From the NCBI GenBank assembly GCA_900543095.1, contig UQQD01000004.1:1-64000 (forward strand): a stretch of DNA of 64,000 nucleotides, read 5' to 3'. Both the position numbers and the translations under genes were made by a program. The notes under the pieces were generated by a model. It saw nothing but the letters and a program-made list of their open reading frames with translations. It was not told where the DNA came from and made no database searches. The DNA comes from an uncultured Ruminococcus sp. (GTDB taxonomy: Bacteria > Bacillota > Clostridia > Oscillospirales > Acutalibacteraceae). Each line of letters opens with the position of its first letter. Within the stretch, counting starts at the first letter, position 1. This document shows, piece by piece, positions 7,185 to 15,433 of this stretch.

Positions 7185-8918
7185 ATGGCACTTGACGGAA
7201 TTTTTTTGCGCCATATAAAAAACGAAATAGAACAGCAGGCATTGCTTGCAAGGGTATCTCAAATCTACCAGCCGAACCGCGACGAGCTGGTATTTGTGTT
7301 GCATACATTCGGCGGAAGCAAAAAGCTTTTGCTGTCGTCAAGAGCAAATTCACCCCGTGTGAATTTTTGCGAAAAAACGCCCGAAAATCCTGCTCAGCCG
7401 CCTATGTTTTGTATGCTTTTGAGGAAGCGTATCGGAGGCGGAAAGCTGGTTTCGGTGCGCCAGGCAGGCTGTGACAGAATACTTTTTCTCGACTTTGAGT
7501 GTATAAACGAGCTTGGCGATACCGAGATTTTGACCGTGATATGCGAAATAATGGGAATGTACAGCAACATAATCGTTGCGGATAATAAAAGCGGCGTAAT
7601 AATAGATTCTCTAAAGCGTGTTGACCTGACTATGAGCAGTCAGCGCCTTGTACTGCCGAATTTAAAATACGAGCTTCCTGCGCCCCAGGACAAGCTGAAT
7701 ATTCTTGACTCATCTCCACAAGAAATAACGGAAAAAATAAAATCACTTGAATGTGAAATGCCGCTTAATAAGGCGTTGCTCAGGGTTATTCAGGGCGTGT
7801 CGCCGATAATATGCCGTGAGCTTGAATACAGGGTTTGCGAGGGCGTCTCCAATCGGGTTGAGGGAGTACTCGAAGATAAACTTAACGTGGAGCTTGCAAA
7901 CCTCAAAGACCTGACCGAGGACTGTTCGGGCAAGCCGTGCATTGTATATCGTGAGGACGGCAGACCACTTGACACGGCGTTTATGCCGATAGAACAATAC
8001 GGGAATTTTGCCGAGATAAAAAGTGTTGACGGATTTTCAAAGGCGCTTGACGAATTTTATGAAACACGGGATTCCCGTGAACGTATGAGAATGAAGTCGC
8101 AGGGGCTTACAAAGCTTTTGCACAATATTCGTGAACGCCTTGCTCGCAAGATTTCAAAGCAGCAGCTTGAGCTTGCAAGGTGCGGTGAGCGTGAACAGCT
8201 CAGAATATGCGGCGATCTGTTACAGGCAAATTTGTATCGCATTGAACGCGGAGCGGAGTTTGCCGACGTTGAAAATTTTTATGACGAACAGGGCAGAACT
8301 CTCAGAATAAAGCTTGATCCGTCAATTTCACCTGCCGCAAATGCCCAGAAATATTACAAGGACTATCAAAAGGCAAAGAATGCCGAAATTGCCCTTGCCG
8401 AGCAGATAAAAAACGGCAGGGAGGAGCTTGAATACATTGAATCGGTGCTTGATACCGTTGACCGTGCCGAAACTGAACGGGAACTTTCGCAGATACGGGA
8501 TGAATTGACCGACCAGGGATATTTAAAGCCGCAAAAAGGGAAACAACGCCGTCAGGAAAAGCTCGCTCCGCTTGAATTTATGTCAAGCGACGGCTTTAAG
8601 ATATTTGTCGGCAGAAACAACCGCCAAAACGACAAGCTTACCTTAAAAACAGCCGCAAAAAATGATATGTGGCTTCACACAAAGGATATTCACGGCTCCC
8701 ACGTCATTATCGAATCGGGGGGACGTGACATAAGCGATACGGCTGTATTTGAAGCCGCTCGGCTTGCGGCATACAACAGCAAGGCAAGGCACAGTGATAA
8801 GGTCCCCGTCGATTATACGCTTGTGCGCTATGTAAGCAAGCCCAACGGCTCAAAGCCCGGTATGGTGATATATATCAACAACAAAACGATTTATGTTACG
8901 CCAAAGGAAAGCATATAG
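7185..8918 (+). CDS. rqcH: Rqc2 homologue RqcH (NFACT family, formerly fibronectin-binding protein)
   Basis: A 577-residue protein with the full NFACT layout: an N-terminal NFACT-N domain beginning MALDGIFLRHIKNEI, a central helix-hairpin-helix and coiled-coil region (about residues 280-420, rich in Glu/Arg/Lys) and a C-terminal NFACT-R domain (MWLHTKDIHGSHVII). RqcH binds stalled 50S subunits with peptidyl-tRNA and recruits tRNA-Ala to add C-terminal Ala tails that mark the nascent chain for degradation. AAGGAG precedes the ATG. It lies downstream of rlmH, so two ribosome-related genes are adjacent. Earlier annotations call such proteins fibronectin-binding. Confidence 0.92.
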   Translation: MALDGIFLRHIKNEIEQQALLARVSQIYQPNRDELVFVLHTFGGSKKLLLSSRANSPRVNFCEKTPENPAQPPMFCMLLRKRIGGGKLVSVRQAGCDRILFLDFECINELGDTEILTVICEIMGMYSNIIVADNKSGVIIDSLKRVDLTMSSQRLVLPNLKYELPAPQDKLNILDSSPQEITEKIKSLECEMPLNKALLRVIQGVSPIICRELEYRVCEGVSNRVEGVLEDKLNVELANLKDLTEDCSGKPCIVYREDGRPLDTAFMPIEQYGNFAEIKSVDGFSKALDEFYETRDSRERMRMKSQGLTKLLHNIRERLARKISKQQLELARCGEREQLRICGDLLQANLYRIERGAEFADVENFYDEQGRTLRIKLDPSISPAANAQKYYKDYQKAKNAEIALAEQIKNGREELEYIESVLDTVDRAETERELSQIRDELTDQGYLKPQKGKQRRQEKLAPLEFMSSDGFKIFVGRNNRQNDKLTLKTAAKNDMWLHTKDIHGSHVIIESGGRDISDTAVFEAARLAAYNSKARHSDKVPVDYTLVRYVSKPNGSKPGMVIYINNKTIYVTPKESI

Positions 8919-8962
8919 GCGGTTTGTTGCCTGATTTTTGCAAGCAAAGCATAAAAAATATA

Positions 8963-8994
8963 GTCTCCCGATTTTCAAGGTCGGGAGACTTTTG
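8963..8994 (+). terminator. Terminator after rqcH, possibly bidirectional
   Basis: A 9-bp perfect stem (GTCTCCCGA / TCGGGAGAC) with a 9-base loop, followed by TTTTG. It lies between the convergent rqcH and spoVT and may stop both. Confidence 0.9.
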
Positions 8995-9000
8995 ATTTGT

Positions 9001-9543
9001 TCATTCTTCCATTTGTTTGCCGAGAAATGCGGCGGCAGACTGTGCAAGCTTTATTTCCGTGCTTGTGGGTATTTTAATGCTTTCACCCGTCAGCATAACG
9101 ACGGCGCCCATTACATCACCCGATGAAATAATCGGGTATATTACGGCGGCATTATTTTCAACGCCCTCAATCGGCTGAACGTCATCAAGTGTTTGTTCCG
9201 TTGCGGCATAACTTTTACGGTTTTCCATATAATTTTCAAGTATAGTGCTTATTCTGCGTTCAAGAAATTCACGCTTGGAAACTCCTGCGGCGGCAATAAC
9301 GTGGTCGTTGTCGCAAATAAGCGTAGGCAGTGAGCTTATTCTCGCAATTACGTCTGCGTATTGTCCCGCAAACGCCGAAAGCTCGCCTACGGGCGAATAT
9401 TTTTTAAAGATTACCTCGCCGTCGGTGGCAGTGTATATTTCCAGCGGGTCGCCTTCACGGATACGCAGTGTGCGGCGTATCTCCTTTGGAATGACCACCC
9501 TGCCCAAGTCGTCGATCCTTCTTACAATTCCTGTTGCTTTCAT
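9001..9543 (-). CDS. spoVT: Stage V sporulation protein T (SpoVT), AbrB-type regulator
   Basis: A 180-residue protein. Residues 1-52 are an AbrB/SpoVT swapped-hairpin DNA-binding domain (GIVRRIDDLGRVVIPKEIRR); residues about 56-178 are a GAF-like domain. This two-domain length is that of SpoVT rather than AbrB (about 95 residues). In Bacillus SpoVT tunes sigma-G-dependent gene expression in the forespore. Clear monocistronic context: a terminator lies at each side. It sits near the spoIIA operon, so sporulation genes are clustered here. Confidence 0.92.
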   Translation of the reverse strand: MKATGIVRRIDDLGRVVIPKEIRRTLRIREGDPLEIYTATDGEVIFKKYSPVGELSAFAGQYADVIARISSLPTLICDNDHVIAAAGVSKREFLERRISTILENYMENRKSYAATEQTLDDVQPIEGVENNAAVIYPIISSGDVMGAVVMLTGESIKIPTSTEIKLAQSAAAFLGKQMEE

Positions 9544-9702
9544 ATCTAAAATCTCCCTTGTTTCGTTTTATTATGCAAATGTTGCCTTAATATTGTGTGA
9601 ATTAGAAAATTTTTTATACCGCCAACCGATGTTGAATTTCAGGATTTGTCATAGTATTTTTTGGAAAAATTATGAGTTGCAAGCATATGAGTAATCAAAA
9701 CG

Positions 9703-9730
9703 AAAAAGCGACAGCATAATTTACTGTCGC
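9703..9730 (-). terminator. Terminator downstream of sigF
   Basis: On the minus strand GCGACAG and CTGTCGC pair around a 9-base loop and are followed by TTTTTCGTTTT. It ends the spoIIA operon, about 50 bases after the sigF stop. Confidence 0.85.
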
Positions 9731-9782
9731 CTGTTTGGATCGTTTAACTTTTAAATATTTTGCTTTATTTACACAAAGGCGA

Positions 9783-10445
9783 TCACCCCGACATTTTTTT
9801 ACGGATAATTGCAAGAATCTTTTTTTCACGCCTGCTTATTTGTACCTGAGTCATATTTAGTATTTTTGCCGTTTGCGACTGCGTTTTGTTTTTGTAATAG
9901 CGCAGGGTTATTATCTTTTTGTCGTTTTCTTCAAGGGTGCCGACAGCTTGTCGGAGACTCAGCTTTTCGGATATATCGTACTGTATGTCGTCAACGGGAA
10001 TGTCTATCTGGGGATTGCCCTCTTCGTCGTATTCTGCCGTGAGCGACAGGGGAGAGCGTATGCTGTTGAGTGCGTCAACAATTTTTTCCTGCGGTTCATC
10101 AAGCAACTTTGAAAGCTGAGAAACCGTCAGATCGTATCCGTTTTCAAGCTTGTTTTTGTTGTTAAGTCTGCAAATTTTTTGTGCAAGCTCTTTTAGCGAA
10201 CGGCTCACCTTGACCGTTCCGTTGTCACGAAACAGTCGTTTTATCTCTCCCATTATCACGGGAAATGCGTAGGTTGAAAATTGAAAATTCAGGCTTTCGT
10301 CAAAATTGTTTATTGCCTTTGTAAGTCCCAGACAGCCTGCCGAAAAAAGCTCGTCGTATTCTATGCCTTTGCCCGAAAATCGCTTGCAGCAGGAGTGAAC
10401 AAGACCAAGATGACTTTCGGCAAATTTGTTTTTATCATCTTTCAT
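9783..10445 (-). CDS. sigF: RNA polymerase sigma-F factor (SpoIIAC)
   Basis: About 220 residues, a sigma-70-family factor with region 2 (FSAGCLGLTKAINNFD, FSTYAFPVIMGEIKR), region 3 and a region 4 helix-turn-helix (QSQTAKILNMTQVQISRREKK). It is the first forespore-specific sigma factor, held inactive by SpoIIAB. The ATG at 10445 is chosen over an in-frame TTG at 10466; it overlaps the end of spoIIAB by 11 bases, implying coupled translation. It is the third gene of the spoIIA operon and is followed by a terminator. The spoVA genes that often follow in Bacillus are absent here. Confidence 0.95.
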   Translation of the reverse strand: MKDDKNKFAESHLGLVHSCCKRFSGKGIEYDELFSAGCLGLTKAINNFDESLNFQFSTYAFPVIMGEIKRLFRDNGTVKVSRSLKELAQKICRLNNKNKLENGYDLTVSQLSKLLDEPQEKIVDALNSIRSPLSLTAEYDEEGNPQIDIPVDDIQYDISEKLSLRQAVGTLEENDKKIITLRYYKNKTQSQTAKILNMTQVQISRREKKILAIIRKKMSG

Positions 10446-10872
10446 TTTCACCGATTTTCTTTTCAAGCGTGACCGTCGTGCCTTTGCCCGGTTCGGATTT
10501 AACCTTAACCTTGTCGCAAAAGCTCTGCATTACGGCAAAACCAAGCCCCGCTCTTTCTTCTTCGGGAGCGGTGGTAAACAGCGGCTCCATAGCTTTTTGC
10601 ACGTCCTCAATACCACAGCCTCGGTCACGGATATTAATTACAACGATATTTCCGTTTTTAATTTTTCCCTTTATGTATATCGTGCCGCTTTGCCGTCTGT
10701 ATCCGTGAACAATGCAGTTTGTTACAGCCTCCGATACGGCGGTTTTAAGGTCGCTGAGTTCGTTTATCGTTGGGTCAAGGCTTATAACAAACGCCGCAAC
10801 AACGCTTCGGGCAAACGCTTCATTACAGCTTTTTGAGGGGAAATTCAGGCTCATTTCATTGTTTATTATCAT
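10435..10872 (-). CDS. spoIIAB: Anti-sigma F factor and serine kinase SpoIIAB
   Basis: A 145-residue GHKL ATPase. The N box (SEAVTNCIVHGY), G1 box (DRGCGI) and glycine-rich lid region (ERAGLGFAVMQSF) are visible. SpoIIAB binds sigma-F and phosphorylates SpoIIAA on a serine; release of sigma-F follows SpoIIAA dephosphorylation by SpoIIE, which is not in this window. Start and stop overlap both neighbours: ATGA with spoIIAA upstream and 11 bases with sigF downstream. This tight coupling keeps partner stoichiometry. Confidence 0.95.
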   Translation of the reverse strand: MIINNEMSLNFPSKSCNEAFARSVVAAFVISLDPTINELSDLKTAVSEAVTNCIVHGYRRQSGTIYIKGKIKNGNIVVINIRDRGCGIEDVQKAMEPLFTTAPEEERAGLGFAVMQSFCDKVKVKSEPGKGTTVTLEKKIGENER

Positions 10873-11171
10873 CTCAACACCCCCAGTCCTTCAAGTCCCG
10901 CAAGCGCAAATATTCTGTAGTTGCTGTCCGATACGTTTGTAACTCTAAGGCTTCCGCCTATCAGTTTCATTTGCCTGTATCTTCCCATAACCAACCCTAC
11001 GCCCGACGAGTCCATAAACGATACGTTTGAAAAATCAAGGCAAAGCTGTTTTGGCTTAAGCGACTGGGCCGCCCCGTCTATGCGTGTGCGGATTTTTGCG
11101 GCCGAGTCGTGGTCGATTTCGCCGTCTATGTAGGCGGTGAGAACATTGTTTTTAAATTCTGTTTTCAGCAT
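10869..11171 (-). CDS. spoIIAA: Anti-sigma F factor antagonist SpoIIAA
   Basis: A 100-residue STAS-domain protein. The motif FMDSSGVGLVMGRYR holds the serine that SpoIIAB phosphorylates. The ATG at 11171 has AAGGAA seven bases upstream; an upstream TTG in frame is not preferred. It is the first gene of the spoIIA operon. I looked for a sigma-H promoter in the short gap before it and could not support one; an AT-rich hairpin that probably ends folC transcription lies there. Confidence 0.95.
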   Translation of the reverse strand: MLKTEFKNNVLTAYIDGEIDHDSAAKIRTRIDGAAQSLKPKQLCLDFSNVSFMDSSGVGLVMGRYRQMKLIGGSLRVTNVSDSNYRIFALAGLEGLGVLR

Positions 11172-11187
11172 TTCAACATTCCTTTGC

Positions 11188-11226
11188 AAAAAAATAACTC
11201 CATAACTATCATATATAGTATGGAGT
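11188..11226 (-). terminator. AT-rich hairpin between folC and spoIIAA
   Basis: On the minus strand ACTCCATACTAT pairs with ATAGTTATGGAGT (one bulged base), followed by TATTTTTTT. Low GC makes it a modest terminator; it separates folC from the spoIIA operon. Confidence 0.6.
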
Positions 11227-11260
11227 GAAAAATTTGTTTTATTCTGTTGTTTTTGAAAAT

Positions 11261-12550
11261 TTATTTAACGCTGTCAATTATATACGGGCGTATCTCTCCG
11301 GCAAGGTAAAGCGAGCCGCAAACTACTATTGCTCCGCTGTCCTGTCTTGCGTCATTGAAAGCAACGTCAAAGGCTTTTTCTGCGCTGTCAAAGCAAAACA
11401 CGTTTTTATAGCGGCTTTTAAATTTTTCGGCTAACTTTTCCGAGGATAAAGCCCTCGGATTTTTAACGGGTACGGTAAACACCCTGTCAAAAATTCCGTC
11501 AAGCAGAGAAATTGAATTGTCGATGTCCTTGTCGGCAAGCATACCCATAATGCAGGTGATTTTTTCGTTTGGCAAAAACTTTTTTATCGCATTTTTAAGT
11601 GCCTCGATACCGTTTGGATTGTGAGCGCCGTCAAGCAAAACAACAGGAGCATTGCACAACAGCTCAAGCCGTGCGGGATTTACGGCGTTTGCAAATCCTT
11701 TTTGTATGTCGGTGTCATTGAGCTTTAGCAGATTTTGTTGTCTGAGTGTGTAAAGCGCCGCAAGTGCGGTTTTTGCGTTTTCAAGCTGATGATCCCCTGC
11801 AAGTCGCAGAGAAAGCTCAAGCCCCTTGTACCTGAAAATACTGCCGCTCAGTGTTTCGCTCAGAACGTCTATTGTAACGCTTTCGCTTTTAACAAGCGGC
11901 ACACCGAGATTTTTTGCCGTGATTTCTATAATATCCATAGCCCTTTTATCTTGTTTTGAGGTGATTGCTATGGAATTTTGTTTTATAATGCCGCATTTTT
12001 GAGCGGCAATCTTTTCAACAGTGTTGCCCAAAACAGCGGTATGGTCAAGACCTATTGTTGTGATAACAGAGCAGAGCGGCTGTTTTATCACATTTGTGCA
12101 GTCAAGCAAACCTCCCATTCCTGTTTCGAGCACAACGATGTCGCAGTTTTCGTTTGCGTGAATATAAAATTCGAGCGCATTCACATACTCAAACTCCGTT
12201 ATGACAATTCCCTCGCGGCTGAGTTGTTCAACAAGCGGAAACGTGCGCTCAACCGCAGTTGCCAAAACGTCTTTTCCAATCATAATGTTGTTTATCTGTA
12301 TGCGCTCACGAAAGTCTGTAATGTACGGAGAGATAAAAAGCCCCGTTTTGTATCCTGCCGCAGTCAATACAGCCGACAGCATAGCGCATACCGAGCCTTT
12401 TCCGTTTGTGCCTGCGACGTGAATATATTTCAGCTTATCTTGGGGGTCGCCCATTCTTTTGAGCAAAATTCTCATTCGGTCAAGTCCGGGACGCGAACCG
12501 AAGGTCAGAAGTGAATGTATTTTTGATATTGCCTGTTCGTAGGTCATCAC
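11261..12550 (-). CDS. folC: Folylpolyglutamate / dihydrofolate synthase (FolC)
   Basis: A 429-residue Mur-ligase-family enzyme. It has the ATP loop HVAGTNGKGSVCAML, an Mg/substrate region (GMGGLLDCTNVI) and a C-terminal domain with LLDGAHNPNGIEAL. It adds glutamates to folates, and in many bacteria also makes dihydrofolate from dihydropteroate. Length is standard. It overlaps rsmI by four bases (ATGA), so folC is the last gene of a trmN6-rsmI-folC operon. Whether this copy has both activities cannot be read from the sequence. Confidence 0.93.
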   Translation of the reverse strand: MMTYEQAISKIHSLLTFGSRPGLDRMRILLKRMGDPQDKLKYIHVAGTNGKGSVCAMLSAVLTAAGYKTGLFISPYITDFRERIQINNIMIGKDVLATAVERTFPLVEQLSREGIVITEFEYVNALEFYIHANENCDIVVLETGMGGLLDCTNVIKQPLCSVITTIGLDHTAVLGNTVEKIAAQKCGIIKQNSIAITSKQDKRAMDIIEITAKNLGVPLVKSESVTIDVLSETLSGSIFRYKGLELSLRLAGDHQLENAKTALAALYTLRQQNLLKLNDTDIQKGFANAVNPARLELLCNAPVVLLDGAHNPNGIEALKNAIKKFLPNEKITCIMGMLADKDIDNSISLLDGIFDRVFTVPVKNPRALSSEKLAEKFKSRYKNVFCFDSAEKAFDVAFNDARQDSGAIVVCGSLYLAGEIRPYIIDSVK

Positions 12551-13371
12551 AAAAGCTCCCTGTAAATTTCGTTTTTCTTAAAGCCCGTAACAGCAGCCGC
12601 CTGTTTTGCCGCTTCCGACGTTTTTTCGCCGTCCTCAATCAGCTTTCTGGCTATCTCTGCCGCCTGTTCAAGCGTATAATTTTTGTCTGTATCATCGTTT
12701 TTTGCACCCTCAAGCACAAGCACTATTTCGCCCTTAATACTGCCGTCGGCGTAATTTTCGGCGGCAAACTTGGTCGTAGTGCGGATAACCTCCTCGTGAA
12801 TTTTGGTCAGTTCACGCACGATGGAAAGCTTTCTGTCTCCAAAGCTTGCATAAAGGTCACGCAGGGTAGAGGGCAGTTTGTGCGGCGCTTCGTAAAATAT
12901 CATAGTACGGTGTTCATTCACAAGGCTTTGCAGGTGATCGTTTCGGCTTTTTTTGTTTACGCTGAGAAAGCCCTCAAAGGTAAACCGCCCTGTTTCAAGT
13001 CCGGAAAGCGCAAGCGCAGATATAACGGCGCTCGGACCGGGAATGACAACGGTTTTTATTCCTTTTTCTTCACACAGCTTTATTAAGTCCTCGCCCGGAT
13101 CGGAGATACAGGGCATACCGGCATCTGTTACAACAGCGCAGTTTTCTCCCTGCTCAATTCTTTTGCAGATGATTTCTCCCCGTTCTCGCTTGTTGTGTTC
13201 AAAATAGCTTACCATAGGTTTTTTTATGCCAAAGTGATTCAACAGCTTCAGCGTAACCCTTGTGTCCTCTGCGGCGATAAAATCAACGCTTTCAAGCGTT
13301 TGCACCGCCCTTGGCGACAGGTCGGAGAGATTGCCTATAGGCGTTCCTGTAACATATAAAATTCCGCTCAT
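12547..13371 (-). CDS. rsmI: 16S rRNA cytidine1402 2'-O-methyltransferase (RsmI)
   Basis: A 274-residue tetrapyrrole-methylase-fold enzyme with the RsmI hallmark GTPIGNLSDLSPRA at the N-terminus, AAEDTRVT, and the SAM region PGPSAVISALALSG. It 2'-O-methylates C1402 in the decoding centre of 16S rRNA. It starts one base after trmN6, whose stop lies in the rsmI ribosome site (AAAGGAAG), and overlaps folC. The holB-ricT-trmN6-rsmI order matches the holB-yaaT-yabB-yabC neighbourhood of Bacillus. Confidence 0.95.
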   Translation of the reverse strand: MSGILYVTGTPIGNLSDLSPRAVQTLESVDFIAAEDTRVTLKLLNHFGIKKPMVSYFEHNKRERGEIICKRIEQGENCAVVTDAGMPCISDPGEDLIKLCEEKGIKTVVIPGPSAVISALALSGLETGRFTFEGFLSVNKKSRNDHLQSLVNEHRTMIFYEAPHKLPSTLRDLYASFGDRKLSIVRELTKIHEEVIRTTTKFAAENYADGSIKGEIVLVLEGAKNDDTDKNYTLEQAAEIARKLIEDGEKTSEAAKQAAAVTGFKKNEIYRELL

Positions 13372-13372
13372 T

Positions 13373-14110
13373 TTACTTCCTTTCGCTTTTGTAATTGCCG
13401 TATATATTCATCATTTCTTCGGAAAATCCGCCGTTTTTGTCTTCAATAAACAGCGTCGGCATAACATTGAGAAAGCCTCTGTTTCCGCCCTTTCGTCCCT
13501 CAAGCAAAAAGAGCTTAGGCGGTTTTGACATTCGCTGCTGAACGAGCCTGAGCACTTTTGGCTCAATGTCAAATTTACGCATACTTTCCATAACGTCGGC
13601 AAGCCTTTCGGGGCGCTGGCAAATGCAGAATTTTCCGCCAAACTGCAAAAGCTTTGACGCACTCTCGCAAATATCGTCAAGCGTACATTCCGTTTCATGC
13701 CGTGCAATCAGCTTTGAATTCTGCGGATTTTTAACACCGCTTCCGCTCAGCTTGTAAGGGGGATTGCAGGCTACCGTGTCGTAGTAACCGAATCTGAGCT
13801 TACCCCTAAGCTCCTTAAGATCGGCGTTCAGTATTCTGATGTTTTTTTCAAGGCCGTTGTGTTCAACGCTTTTTTGCGCAAGTGTGCAGGCGTCGGATTG
13901 TATTTCAACTGCATCAATTTCAAGGCTTTTGTTGTCCTTGCACCACAAAATGGGTATCGTTCCGCAGCCCGTACCCAGCTCGGCGCATTTTTTGCTGCCC
14001 TTTGGCTTTGAAAAGTCGGCAAGCAAAATTGTGTCGGTCGAAAAGCAATAGCTTTGCGACACATATATTTCAAGCTCTCCTCCCAAGGGTTCGAGGTGAA
14101 TGTCTTTCAT
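13373..14110 (-). CDS. trmN6: tRNA1(Val) adenine37-N6-methyltransferase-like (TrmN6/YabB)
   Basis: A 245-residue class I SAM methyltransferase. Motif I (CAELGTGCGTIPILW) and the N6-adenine methylase motif ACNPPY are present. Homologues act on A37 of tRNA1(Val). It is the first gene of the trmN6-rsmI-folC operon, with AAAGGA about nine bases before its ATG. The family is certain; the exact tRNA target in Firmicutes is inference from the E. coli enzyme. Confidence 0.88.
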   Translation of the reverse strand: MKDIHLEPLGGELEIYVSQSYCFSTDTILLADFSKPKGSKKCAELGTGCGTIPILWCKDNKSLEIDAVEIQSDACTLAQKSVEHNGLEKNIRILNADLKELRGKLRFGYYDTVACNPPYKLSGSGVKNPQNSKLIARHETECTLDDICESASKLLQFGGKFCICQRPERLADVMESMRKFDIEPKVLRLVQQRMSKPPKLFLLEGRKGGNRGFLNVMPTLFIEDKNGGFSEEMMNIYGNYKSERK

Positions 14111-14135
14111 AGTAAAATTCCTTTAGAATCTAAAT

Positions 14136-14193
14136 TTTAGCAACGCCTTGCTTACAAAAGCAAGGTTTGCGACATATGCACTTAGATTATACT
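14136..14193 (+). repeat. Dispersed intergenic repeat, copy G (short form)
   Basis: TTTTAGCAACGC, then a perfect 8-bp hairpin (CCTTGCTT-ACAA-AAGCAAGG), then TTTGCGACATATGCACTTAGATTATA. It carries both ends of the long copies but lacks about 110 internal bases, as if deleted between GCGACA and GCACTTA. Confidence 0.75.
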
Positions 14194-14226
14194 ACTTTAC
14201 CCTGCTTACGGCAAGAGCAGAGAAAG

Positions 14227-14252
14227 AAAAACGGCAGGGATAACCCTGCCGT
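14227..14252 (-). terminator. Terminator after the ferredoxin gene
   Basis: A 9-bp perfect stem (ACGGCAGGG / CCCTGCCGT) with a 4-base loop, followed on the minus strand by TTTTTCTTTC. Confidence 0.92.
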
Positions 14253-14272
14253 CAAATCTTTACTGAATAAGC

Positions 14273-14443
14273 TTAGCCCTCCTGAGGAGCTCCTACAGGA
14301 CAAACTTCAGCACAAGAGCCGCAGTCTGCACAAACATCAGCGTCGATAACATATTTGCCATCGCCCTCTGAAATAGCTGAACAAGGACAAGCGTCAGCAC
14401 AAGCACCGCACTGGATGCATTCATCACTAATTACATATGCCAT
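14273..14443 (-). CDS. 2[4Fe-4S] ferredoxin
   Basis: A 56-residue clostridial-type ferredoxin with two CxxCxxCxxxCP clusters (CIQCGACADACP and CADCGSCAEVCP). The ATG at 14443 has GGAGG upstream; an upstream in-frame start is not needed. It has its own promoter (TTGCAA, 16 bases, TACAAT) and terminator, so it is a separate, probably highly expressed unit set between ricT and trmN6. It carries electrons at low potential for anaerobic redox enzymes. A possible link to RicT, whose complex in Bacillus holds [4Fe-4S] clusters, is only positional. Confidence 0.95.
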   Translation of the reverse strand: MAYVISDECIQCGACADACPCSAISEGDGKYVIDADVCADCGSCAEVCPVGAPQEG

Positions 14444-14476
14444 TGGGAGTACACCTCCTTCAAAGATTTCACCTTT

Positions 14477-14504
14477 ATTGTAGCACAAATTTCACAAATT
14501 GCAA
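14477..14504 (-). promoter_or_regulatory. Ferredoxin promoter
   Basis: Minus strand -35 TTGCAA (14504-14499), a 16-base spacer, and -10 TACAAT (14482-14477), about 35 bases before the ferredoxin start codon. Confidence 0.6.
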
Positions 14505-14566
14505 TGGTTTTGTCGATATTCATATAATTTCCACAAAAATACGACAACTCAACTGTTAATATAGTC

Positions 14567-15433
14567 CTATTCCAATCCGTCAAATTCTTCCATTTCTTTT
14601 TTGTCAATCTTGATATATCCGTCTTTTATCAGCTTGCACTGCTTTACGTTAAAGGTTTTTGGCGCAACATCGTCGGGTGCGTTGTTGAGCTTTACCTTAA
14701 GCGTTCTTGCAATAAGGTTGTTTTCAACCACAAGTCCTTTGCCCTCGGGGGTGTTTACGATAGCGCCGACCTTTGGCGTGCGTTTGAGCAGGTCGGTATA
14801 AGCCGCCTGTTCGTATTTAAGGCAGCACATAAGTCTGCCGCAGGTACCTGAAATTTTGACGGGGGAAAGCGAAAGTCCCTGTTCCTTTGCCATTTTAATG
14901 GAAACAGGCTGAAACTCGCCCATAAATCCGCAACAGCAAAACGGTCTTCCGCAAACGCCGAGACCGCCGAGCATTTTGGCTTCATCTCTTACGCCGATTT
15001 GTCTTAGCTCAATTCTTGTCCTGAATACGAACGCAAGGTCTTTTACAAGTGCGCGAAAGTCAACTCTTCCGTCGGCTGTAAAATAAAAAATTATCTTGCT
15101 GTTGTCAAACGTGTATTCAACATTGACCAGCTTCATTTTCAAACCGTGCTGGGCAATTTTTTGCTCGCAAATGCCGAAAGCCTGCTTTTCCTTTAGTTTG
15201 TTTTCGGCAACGTGATCCAAGTCCTTTTCCGTTGCTATTCTGATAAGCGGCTTGAGCGGATGCGCAAGCTCGGCTTCGTCGATGGTTTTGTTGGGGGTTG
15301 CGACCTCGCCGCATTCAAGTCCCCTTGCTGTTTCAACGATTACCATATCGCCCCTGTTAAGTTTATTATCAAGCGGATCAAAGTAGTACACTTTTCCGAC
15401 TTCTTTAAATCTTACTCCGATTACCTCTGCCAT
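14567..15433 (-). CDS. ricT: PSP1-domain protein RicT (YaaT)
   Basis: A 288-residue protein with the PSP1 C-terminal domain. Two Cys-rich stretches (VCGRPFCCCGFMGEF and CGRLMCCLKYE) are typical and fit the [4Fe-4S] clusters of the Bacillus RicA-RicF-RicT complex, which helps RNase Y mature mRNAs and affects sporulation and biofilm development. The ATG at 15433 with GGAGG upstream is used. It overlaps holB by 13 bases. ricA and ricF (ymcA, ylbF) are not in this window. Confidence 0.92.
   Translation of the reverse strand: MAEVIGVRFKEVGKVYYFDPLDNKLNRGDMVIVETARGLECGEVATPNKTIDEAELAHPLKPLIRIATEKDLDHVAENKLKEKQAFGICEQKIAQHGLKMKLVNVEYTFDNSKIIFYFTADGRVDFRALVKDLAFVFRTRIELRQIGVRDEAKMLGGLGVCGRPFCCCGFMGEFQPVSIKMAKEQGLSLSPVKISGTCGRLMCCLKYEQAAYTDLLKRTPKVGAIVNTPEGKGLVVENNLIARTLKVKLNNAPDDVAPKTFNVKQCKLIKDGYIKIDKKEMEEFDGLE

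Noticed and set aside
11172..11260. Sigma-H promoter before spoIIAA
   Set aside because: No sequence close enough to the sigma-H consensus was found; only an AT-rich hairpin is visible.
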